From JAPLLS01 sp041309145 (GTDB taxonomy: Bacteria; Omnitrophota; Gorgyraeia; Gygaellales; Profunditerraquicolaceae), in assembly GCA_041309145.1 (NCBI GenBank), contig JBFZAG010000035.1:1-6825 (forward strand): 6,825 nt of DNA, in the 5' to 3' direction. Every line of letters starts with the position of its first letter. Positions within the stretch are counted from its first letter, which is position 1. A program made the translations under genes and the position numbers. Shown here piece after piece: positions 1-5,098 of this stretch. The notes under the pieces were generated by a model, which was not told where the DNA came from, searched no databases, and saw only the letters and a list, made by a program, of their open reading frames with translations.

Positions 1-2
1 CC

Positions 3-530
3 ATATCCCGGGGCATGCGCACCTTGGCTCAGGACGGCTGGTACAAAGTCATCCAGGGGGTGAGCACTCCCGAAGAAGTTTTGCGGGTCACCAGCGCCGA
101 GGACAACAAAATTTCCGGAGCCAATGAGGTTTTGCCCGAAAAAACACTCTCCGAAACTTCTTTGACCCACGACCGCAGGACTTTTATCCGTTTGCCCAAT
201 AATATCAACCTGCGCTATAAAGTTTTCCGTAACGAGGAAGAACTGTTCTCCCGGGGCTTCCGGCCCGAGGAGTTCAGTATCACCAGAAATCTTTCCGCGG
301 GAGGGCTGCTTTTTATTTCTCCGGAATCTTTGGCATTCGGCGCGGTGCTGGAGTTGAACATCGATCTGCCGGTTGACCAGGAGACCGTGCAGTGCCTGGC
401 CAGGGTGGTCAGGGTTTCTGAATCAGATAAAAAGGGGGTATTCGAGATCGGGGTCTGTTTTTTAGACCTTACCGGCGCTCAGCGCGCAAAACTGGAGAAT
501 TACGTGGAAAAGAGAGTGGGGATGGAATAA
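3..530 (+). CDS. gspE: C-terminal part of GspE/PilB-type secretion ATPase fused to a PilZ domain (5' partial)
   Basis: The frame is open to the left window edge, so this is the tail of a longer gene; its last base is the stop at 528-530. The first ~28 residues (I-S-R-G before the Met at 15, then RTLAQDG..KVIQGVSTPEEVLRVT) match the conserved C-terminus of GspE/PilB hexameric ATPases, the cytoplasmic motor that powers pseudopilus assembly. The Met at 15 is therefore almost certainly internal. After a ~25-residue acidic, Ser/Thr-rich linker comes a ~115-residue PilZ domain. Numbered from the Met at 15, RxxxR is R55-R59 and NxSxxG is N92-G97 (NLSAGG), the two motifs that bind c-di-GMP in PilZ proteins. 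I infer direct second-messenger control of the motor. The Walker motifs lie upstream, out of view. The alternative, a standalone 171-residue PilZ protein starting at 15, is unlikely because the ATPase signature begins before that Met. gspF follows after one base. Confidence 0.88.
   Translation: MSRGMRTLAQDGWYKVIQGVSTPEEVLRVTSAEDNKISGANEVLPEKTLSETSLTHDRRTFIRLPNNINLRYKVFRNEEELFSRGFRPEEFSITRNLSAGGLLFISPESLAFGAVLELNIDLPVDQETVQCLARVVRVSESDKKGVFEIGVCFLDLTGAQRAKLENYVEKRVGME
174..305 (+). other. c-di-GMP-binding motifs of the PilZ domain (RRTFIR and NLSAGG)
   Basis: Codons at 174-191 encode RRTFIR, which contains the RxxxR motif (177-191). Codons at 288-305 encode NLSAGG, which fits D/NxSxxG. In characterised PilZ domains the arginine motif sits on the flexible N-terminal switch and the second motif on the first beta strands, and together they clamp a c-di-GMP dimer or monomer. 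Both are intact here with typical spacing (about 32 residues between motifs), so ligand binding is predicted rather than a degenerate PilZ fold. Confidence 0.8.
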
Positions 531-531
531 A

Positions 532-1764
532 ATGGCGACCTATATCTATCAGGCAAAAAAAGATCCGCACAACACCGTAGAGGGCAAGGTTGAAGCTTTC
601 TCGGAAAGAGAGGCTTTGGAGAAGATCAGCCTCCTGGGGCTGGTTCCGGTTTCTCTGCGCCAGGCTGACCCGGCATCAGTTGAGTCGGCTCCGGAGCCGA
701 TGATTCCGGTCGGGGGAAAGTCAACGCTGCGTCTGAACAGCCGGGAAATCACGATTTTCAGCCGCCAGCTGGCCAGCCTTTTAAGATCCGGGGTTCCGAT
801 ATTAAAGTCTCTTTTGATCATTCGCGACCAGGCTACGAACCGCAAATTAAGATCGATAGTCCAGAATATTTATAAAGAAGTGGAAGCCGGCGCTGTTTTT
901 TCTTCGGTGCTGGCTGAGTATCCCCGGGTTTTTCCTTCGCTTTTTATCGCTCTTATCCGGGCTGGAGAGGATTCCGGAGCTTTGCCGGAAGTGCTTTTTA
1001 AGATTTCCGATTACCGGGCTAAACAGGAAGAAGTGGTTTCCCGTTTCCGGCTGGCTATGGTCTATCCTGCTTTAATGGCTTTAGTCGGGATCGCCACAGT
1101 AGTTTTCATGCTGACTTTTGTCATGCCCAGACTGACCAAGCTTTACCAGGATATGGGCCAGGGATTGCCCGTGCCTACCAAGCTCCTGATCGCGGCTTCC
1201 AACGGGCTCCAGCAGGGCTGGTTCTGGGGGCTTTTGTTGATCCTGGCGGTAATAGTGGTCTTTAAACGTTTTGCTCTGACCGGATCCGGGAAAGCCGCCA
1301 TAAGCGTTCTACAGCTGAACTTGCCGTTATTCGGCAATCTGGTTCTCAAAGCGGAGCTGGCGCGCTTCAGCCGGACGCTGGAATTGCTTTTGCGCAGCGG
1401 CATAAGCATCTTGCGGGCGATCAACGTGACCATACCGGTCCTGGACAACGAAGTGATCAAATCCCAGCTAAGCGCCAGTTACAAAGAGCTGGAACAGGGC
1501 GGGTCGCTCGGCCGGAGCCTGAAAAACTCCAAGGTCATCCCGGCTTTTATGTGCAATTTGCTTATTGTCGGAGAAGAGACCGGCAAGCTCGACGAAGCGC
1601 TGACCGAAGTCGCCGCTTCTTATGAGCGGGATACCGAGGATGCCATCAGAATGATGTCCAGCCTGATAGAGCCGATGATGATCCTGTTCATGGGGCTGGT
1701 GGTGGGCTTTATTGTCGTGGCCATGCTTTTGCCGATATTCGAGATGAATGTTATGGTCAGATAG
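532..1764 (+). CDS. gspF: GspF, type II secretion inner-membrane platform protein
   Basis: At 410 residues this has the usual length of GspF/PilC, the polytopic inner-membrane platform that couples the cytoplasmic ATPase to pseudopilin assembly. Residues 1-45 form the small N-terminal GspF domain, then a Pro/Ser linker (46-66). Two T2SSF repeats follow: residues ~74-198, opening with ITIFSRQLASLLRSGVPIL, and ~276-403, opening with LARFSRTLELLLRSGISIL. The repeats share the (F)xRxL..LLRSG signature. Hydrophobic segments lie at about 174-198, 230-248 and 380-402. GEETGKLDEAL (347-357) and the C-terminal EPMMILFMG...AMLLPIFEM are classic family signatures. The ATG sits one base after the upstream stop, with a purine-rich GGGGATGGA (518-526) as likely ribosome site, so it is probably co-translated with the ATPase. 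PilC of a type IV pilus is the alternative name; neighbouring gspJ/gspK-like genes favour GspF. Confidence 0.95.
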   Translation: MATYIYQAKKDPHNTVEGKVEAFSEREALEKISLLGLVPVSLRQADPASVESAPEPMIPVGGKSTLRLNSREITIFSRQLASLLRSGVPILKSLLIIRDQATNRKLRSIVQNIYKEVEAGAVFSSVLAEYPRVFPSLFIALIRAGEDSGALPEVLFKISDYRAKQEEVVSRFRLAMVYPALMALVGIATVVFMLTFVMPRLTKLYQDMGQGLPVPTKLLIAASNGLQQGWFWGLLLILAVIVVFKRFALTGSGKAAISVLQLNLPLFGNLVLKAELARFSRTLELLLRSGISILRAINVTIPVLDNEVIKSQLSASYKELEQGGSLGRSLKNSKVIPAFMCNLLIVGEETGKLDEALTEVAASYERDTEDAIRMMSSLIEPMMILFMGLVVGFIVVAMLLPIFEMNVMVR

Positions 1765-1781
1765 AGGGCGGATTAAAATTT

Positions 1782-2672
1782 ATGAAGGGATTACTTGCGC
1801 TATCACTATTGTTTATAGCAAGCGCCGCTTACGCTCAATCTTGGCAGGAATTAAAAAGCGACCACTTTATACTTTTTTATCCCCTCAACCCGGGCGGTGC
1901 TGGATCATCCGGTTCTTCCGGGCAATCGGTCCAAACGGATAATTTCAACCAGGAAGTGCTGCATAAGGCGGAAGCTTATTACGAGAGGATTGCCGAGGAT
2001 CTGGGGTATCAGCGCTCTTCGGGGTTCTGGACCTGGGAAAACAGGGTCAAGATCTACATTTATTCCGACCATGATGCTTTTGTGAAGGGCTCAAACCATC
2101 CGGAATGGTCGGCGGGCATGGCTGATTACCAGACTAAGACGATCATGAGTTATTTCGGGAGCAAAGAGTTCACGGATACCGTCCTGCCGCATGAGATCGC
2201 CCATCTCATCTTCCGGGATTTTGTCGGCTTTAAAGGCGTTATTCCCCTGTGGCTTGACGAAGGGGTGGCCCAGTGGACGGAAGCAAAGAAAAGGCAGGAG
2301 ATCAAGAAAAGCGTCAAGGAAATATTATCCAAAAACGGTTTGCTGACCATGGGCGATATGATGAAGCTGCCGATCGCCACTATGAAGGGCGGGGACAGCG
2401 TTTATATCCGGCCTACGAGGACCCGCAGCGGAGAAAACGGGGTGCTGTTCCTTACCGCCAATAACTTGATCACCCTTTATTACGTGCAGGCGGTGTCTAT
2501 GGTGGGATTTTTGATCGAAAAATTCGGCAAGAATGATTTTACCGGTTTCTGCCGGGCTCTGCGCGACGGAAAAAATCTGGAAGATTCGTTGATCTCGGTT
2601 TACGGCACGCATATCCGCAGCTTAGATGATTTTGACGATCAATGGAAAAACTATATTGAAAATGACACTTAG
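1782..2672 (+). CDS. Exported peptidase MA-like zinc metallopeptidase (HExxH, gluzincin)
   Basis: This 296-residue protein starts with a signal peptide (hydrophobic LLALSLLFIASAA, likely signal peptidase I cleavage after A16-Y17-A18, before QSW), so it should act outside the cytoplasm. The catalytic motif HEIAH is at 137-141; WLDEGVAQW (157-165) supplies E160, 19 residues after H141. That arrangement is the gluzincin zinc site (H137, H141 and E160 as ligands, E138 as base). The WLDEG motif, the preceding strand with YQTKTIM, and the later YYVQAVSMVGFLIEKFG helix are typical of the peptidase MA-like family. An unusual Gly/Ser-rich stretch occupies ~38-49. It starts 17 bases after gspF, with GAGGGCGG-like purines (1764-1772) upstream, and gspG follows after 12 bases, so it is a genuine operon member. 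Its substrate is unknown; it may be a secreted effector of this T2SS or a periplasmic maturation factor. Family assignment is firm, role is inference. Confidence 0.85.
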   Translation: MKGLLALSLLFIASAAYAQSWQELKSDHFILFYPLNPGGAGSSGSSGQSVQTDNFNQEVLHKAEAYYERIAEDLGYQRSSGFWTWENRVKIYIYSDHDAFVKGSNHPEWSAGMADYQTKTIMSYFGSKEFTDTVLPHEIAHLIFRDFVGFKGVIPLWLDEGVAQWTEAKKRQEIKKSVKEILSKNGLLTMGDMMKLPIATMKGGDSVYIRPTRTRSGENGVLFLTANNLITLYYVQAVSMVGFLIEKFGKNDFTGFCRALRDGKNLEDSLISVYGTHIRSLDDFDDQWKNYIENDT

Positions 2673-2680
2673 GGGAGGAT
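2671..2680 (+). promoter_or_regulatory. Strong Shine-Dalgarno site of gspG
   Basis: AGGGGAGGAT lies four bases before the gspG ATG at 2685 and overlaps the stop codon of the peptidase gene (2670-2672). It is the best ribosome-binding sequence in the window. That fits the expectation that the major pseudopilin must be made in large excess over the other operon products. Confidence 0.75.
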
Positions 2681-2684
2681 AAGG

Positions 2685-3092
2685 ATGAAAGATCGGACTG
2701 GGGCTTTTACTTTAATCGAGCTGATGCTGGTAGTGATAATAATCGGCGCGCTGGTGGCTATGGTCATGCCCCGGCTTACCGGCAGAGGAGAGCAGGCCAG
2801 AGTCGCCGCAGCCAAGGCCGATATCCGGGCTAACATCGCCACCGGGCTGAAGCTTTACGAGCTGGATAACGGCGAGTTTCCCTCTTCGGATGAGGGATTG
2901 AACGCGCTTTTGACCAAACCTTCCTCGGCGAACAACTGGAGGGGGCCGTATCTGGAAAAAAATCCTATTGACCCCTGGGGCCGGGAATACAAGTATAAAT
3001 CGCCCGGGGAACACCGTCAGGCGGATTACGACCTTTATTCACTGGGAAAAGACGGCACAGAAAGCAATGACGATGTCAATAACTGGGATTAG
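2685..3092 (+). CDS. gspG: GspG, major pseudopilin
   Basis: At 135 residues this is the standard size for GspG, the subunit that polymerises into the T2SS pseudopilus. It has a short basic leader (MKDRTGA), then FTLIELMLVVIIIGALVAMV, the class III prepilin helix with Glu at mature position +5 (E12). The body carries GspG hallmarks: LYELDNGEFPSSDEGL (58-72), the WRGPYL..NPIDPWG segment (85-99), and the Asp-rich C-terminal loop (LGKDG..SNDD, 120-130) that binds calcium in characterised GspG proteins. One oddity: the residue before the cleavage point is Ala (A7), where Gly is almost invariant. Cleavage and N-methylation by a prepilin peptidase, not seen in this window, are expected. The start is fixed by the strong ribosome site at 2671-2680. 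The final 26 bases overlap the next pseudopilin gene. Confidence 0.95.
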   Translation: MKDRTGAFTLIELMLVVIIIGALVAMVMPRLTGRGEQARVAAAKADIRANIATGLKLYELDNGEFPSSDEGLNALLTKPSSANNWRGPYLEKNPIDPWGREYKYKSPGEHRQADYDLYSLGKDGTESNDDVNNWD

Positions 3093-3516
3093 AAAAGTTC
3101 TTACCGCCGGTTTTTCTCCGCCCGGGGCGCCGCAAAGAGCAAAAAACGGATTTACCCTTATTGAAGTGATGGTCGCGGTCGCGGTTTTGGCTTTCGGGCT
3201 GGTGCTCGTCTACCAGGCTTTTTTTGTCTCGCTCGATGCTTTTAACTACGGAGCGGATTATCTGGCGGTGTCTCCCTGGATAAACGAAAAGATCTGGCTG
3301 GCCCGGGACAGCATCCGGCGTAAAAACTTGCTGGAAAGCGATTCGACCGAGGGAGAGTTTATTCTGAGGAACAAGAAATTTAACTGGCGGATCCAGGCTT
3401 CGGTGATAGACGGTTCAAGCAATCTGACCGCCGTTGATCTGGAAGTGTCCTGGAAAGAAGGAAAAAGAGAGGTCCTGGTTGCCCGGGGCAGTTATGCTAG
3501 ATACTATGAAGAATAA
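3067..3516 (+). CDS. gspI: GspI-like minor pseudopilin
   Basis: The product is a 149-residue prepilin-like protein. The processing site is NG|FTLIEVMVAVAVLAFGLVL: Gly28 before Phe29, with Glu33 at mature +5. The EVMVA(V)AVLAFGL core, the following short helix and WINEKIWLARD resemble GspI, the minor pseudopilin that joins GspJ and GspK at the filament tip; position between gspG and gspJ agrees. I chose the ATG at 3067; the ATG at 3073 is equally possible, and both lie inside the gspG end with no clear ribosome site, so translation is probably coupled to gspG. No later start precedes the prepilin motif. An upstream in-frame ATG at 2968 would bury the motif ~61 residues in and is rejected. The leader (~26-28 residues, Pro/Gly-containing) is long compared with its neighbours. 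A PilV-type name is the alternative; the mature protein is somewhat longer than small GspI proteins. Confidence 0.8.
   Translation: MTMSITGIRKVLTAGFSPPGAPQRAKNGFTLIEVMVAVAVLAFGLVLVYQAFFVSLDAFNYGADYLAVSPWINEKIWLARDSIRRKNLLESDSTEGEFILRNKKFNWRIQASVIDGSSNLTAVDLEVSWKEGKREVLVARGSYARYYEE
3482..3488 (+). promoter_or_regulatory. Candidate ribosome-binding site deciding the gspJ start
   Basis: CCCGGGG ends five bases before the ATG at 3494. The GGGG core is a moderate Shine-Dalgarno match, whereas the alternative gspJ ATG at 3506 has no purine-rich sequence at proper spacing. This favours 3494. Both starts give the same mature pseudopilin after leader cleavage. Confidence 0.35.
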
Positions 3517-4105
3517 GATTAAATCCGGTTTTACTCTGGTGGAAATGCTGATCGTCACAGTGATCCTGGCAATAACTTCCCTGGCCATTTTCTCCACTTT
3601 TTCCAACGGGATCAAGATCTACAACCGGATAAACTCCGAGGCGACTCTGGCGGATCTGGCGATTTTTTCCGACCGGTTCGGGCAGGAGCTGCGCAACAGC
3701 GTCAATTTCACTCCGATCAAATTCGTCGGGAAAAAAGATGAGCTGGAGTTTGCCACTCTTGTCAACAGCCCGAGGATGCAGAAGCGCTCCTTGGGCCGGG
3801 TAAAGTATGGCTGGGAATCTTCCCGGGAACGCCTTATGCGTTTTACCGGCGATTACTCCGGGGTATACAATCAGGAAGATCTTTCTTTGCGTCAGTCCCT
3901 GGATCAAGTTAAATCGGCGGTGTTCAGTTACTATTATTTTGATAATCTTACCCGTGATTTTGCCTGGGCTGAGGAATGGAACAAAGGATACCTGCCCTCC
4001 GCGGTAAGAATGGAACTGGAGTTGTTCCAGGCCGGCTCTGAAGTGAAGCTGGTCAGGACATTTGATATACCCACAGCCGGGTTCAAGAATGAAAAAGAAG
4101 AATAG
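3494..4105 (+). CDS. gspJ: GspJ-like minor pseudopilin
   Basis: The product is a 203-residue prepilin, the usual GspJ length. The processing site is SG|FTLVEMLIVTVILAITSL, with Gly12 before Phe13 and Glu17 at mature +5. After the N-terminal helix comes a large, mostly beta-rich body. The segment FSDRFGQELRNSV (a helix with Arg/Glu after the pilin stem) and the C-terminal W...GYLPSAVRMELEL, followed by the terminal strand, are typical of GspJ. With GspI and GspK it should form the pseudopilus tip that primes assembly. The start is taken at 3494 on ribosome-site evidence; 3506 (leader MKNKIKSG) is a good alternative. It overlaps the end of the GspI-like gene by 23 bases (or 11 from 3506) and runs 17 bases into gspK, implying coupled translation. 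The name rests on motif, length and order, not on a database match. Confidence 0.82.
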   Translation: MLDTMKNKIKSGFTLVEMLIVTVILAITSLAIFSTFSNGIKIYNRINSEATLADLAIFSDRFGQELRNSVNFTPIKFVGKKDELEFATLVNSPRMQKRSLGRVKYGWESSRERLMRFTGDYSGVYNQEDLSLRQSLDQVKSAVFSYYYFDNLTRDFAWAEEWNKGYLPSAVRMELELFQAGSEVKLVRTFDIPTAGFKNEKEE

Positions 4106-5093
4106 CTGCAGCCAACAGCGTTCCAGCATATTGATCATCGCTTTATGGTCGGTTTGCCTTTTGACCAGTTTAGCGGTTATTTTAGGTTTCCAGGTCAGGC
4201 AGCAATTGGTTCTGGTTAAACGTCTGCAGGAGCGGGAAAATCTGCGGATGATCGCCGAAGCCGGGGTAATAAGATCCGCGGCATTCCTCAACTCTCAGCC
4301 CGAGGAGGGATTCAGCGCTTTGAACCAGAAATGGAGTCATGATCCGGAAACTTTTAAGGATATTGCCGTGGGAGGCGGAAGGTTCAGCGTTTGGTATGAA
4401 AACTGCCCGGAGGGGATCCGTTACGGCCTGATCGATGAAGAAAGTAAGGTCAATATCAATAAGGCGGATATCCCGGTAATGGCCAGGCTTTTCAATCTTC
4501 TGGGCCTGGAAGAGCAGGAGGCCCGGGATCTGGCTGAATCTATCGTCGATTGGCGGGATGTTGACAGCGAGCTTTCCGGGCCGGGGGGAGCGGAAGATGC
4601 ATATTACCGGGCGCTTCCTCTGTCTTATGAAGCTAAAGATGCTGAGTTTCAGACCCCGGATGAGCTTCTTTTGGTCAAAGGCGCGGACGAAAACAACTTT
4701 CTGAAAATAAAAGAACATATTACGATCTACGGCGACGGCCGGGTCAACCTGAATACCGCAGGCCGGCCGGTGCTTTTGGCTTTGGGTTTAAGCGAAAATG
4801 TGGTCGACCTGATATTAGTTTTTCGAAACGGCAAAGACAATGTGTCCGGGACCGCCGACGATAGCCATTTCGAGGAGATTTCCGAAGTCGCCCTGAAGAT
4901 AAACGAAGCCGGTAATTTAAGCCAGGCCGAACAGGCCCAGATAAATAACTTGATCAGCGGAAGTTTTGTTACTCTCAAATCCTCTAATTTTACGGTCAGA
5001 AGCAGCGCTTTCCCGGGCCGGGGTAAGTTCAACCAGGAAGTGACAAGCGTAATAAGCCGCAAAGGAAAAATCTTGTACTGGAAAGAGTTCTAG
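4089..5093 (+). CDS. gspK: GspK, large tip minor pseudopilin
   Basis: The 334-residue product matches GspK in size and layout. The N-terminal segment RSSILIIALWSVCLLTSLAV (11-30) is a pilin-like helix lacking the +5 Glu, as is normal for GspK; unusually, the position where Gly precedes the cleavage site appears to be Ser. Next is the insertion typical of GspK: LIDEESKVNINKAD (114-127), SIVDWRDVDSE (151-161), GGAEDAYYRALP (166-177), FQTPDELLLVKG (187-198) and GRVNLNTA (217-224). These are the SAM-like helical modules around a final pilin fold. RNGKDN..GTADDSHF (246-261) is an Asp/Gly-rich, calcium-loop-like stretch. GspK caps the GspI-GspJ tip. The start at 4089 lies inside gspJ; the in-frame ATG at 4062 would add an unlikely leader. 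No strong ribosome site is visible, consistent with coupling. Five bases separate its stop from the next gene. Confidence 0.93.
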   Translation: MKKKNSCSQQRSSILIIALWSVCLLTSLAVILGFQVRQQLVLVKRLQERENLRMIAEAGVIRSAAFLNSQPEEGFSALNQKWSHDPETFKDIAVGGGRFSVWYENCPEGIRYGLIDEESKVNINKADIPVMARLFNLLGLEEQEARDLAESIVDWRDVDSELSGPGGAEDAYYRALPLSYEAKDAEFQTPDELLLVKGADENNFLKIKEHITIYGDGRVNLNTAGRPVLLALGLSENVVDLILVFRNGKDNVSGTADDSHFEEISEVALKINEAGNLSQAEQAQINNLISGSFVTLKSSNFTVRSSAFPGRGKFNQEVTSVISRKGKILYWKEF

Positions 5094-5098
5094 AAAAA

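Noticed and set aside
15..530. Standalone PilZ protein starting at the ATG at 15
   Set aside because: The conserved ATPase C-terminal signature includes and precedes this Met, the frame is open to the window edge, and there is no ribosome-binding site before it.
1765..1781. Possible promoter or terminator in the widest intergenic gap
   Set aside because: Seventeen bases hold only a ribosome site and A/T-rich spacer; no inverted repeat or -35/-10 pair fits.
1748..1942. 64-residue plus-strand open frame spanning the gspF/peptidase junction
   Set aside because: It is a frame shadow overlapping the gspF end and the peptidase signal peptide, with no motif.
2968..3066. Upstream ATG as start of the GspI-like gene
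   Set aside because: It would add 33 residues encoded entirely within gspG, push the prepilin motif 61 residues in, and it lacks a ribosome site.
4062..4088. Upstream ATG as start of gspK
   Set aside because: It would add MIYPQPGSR in front of an already suitable basic leader and extend the overlap with gspJ; the ATG at 4089 gives the expected GspK N-terminus.
3497..4291. 264-residue open frame on the minus strand opposite gspJ and the start of gspK
   Set aside because: It lies antisense to two well-supported pseudopilin genes, its translation has no recognisable motif or plausible domain pattern, and it would break the single-direction operon.
4182..4718. 178-residue minus-strand open frame opposite gspK
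   Set aside because: It mirrors the GspK coding frame, where conserved motifs (VNINKAD, DWRD, DELLLVKG) prove the plus strand is real.
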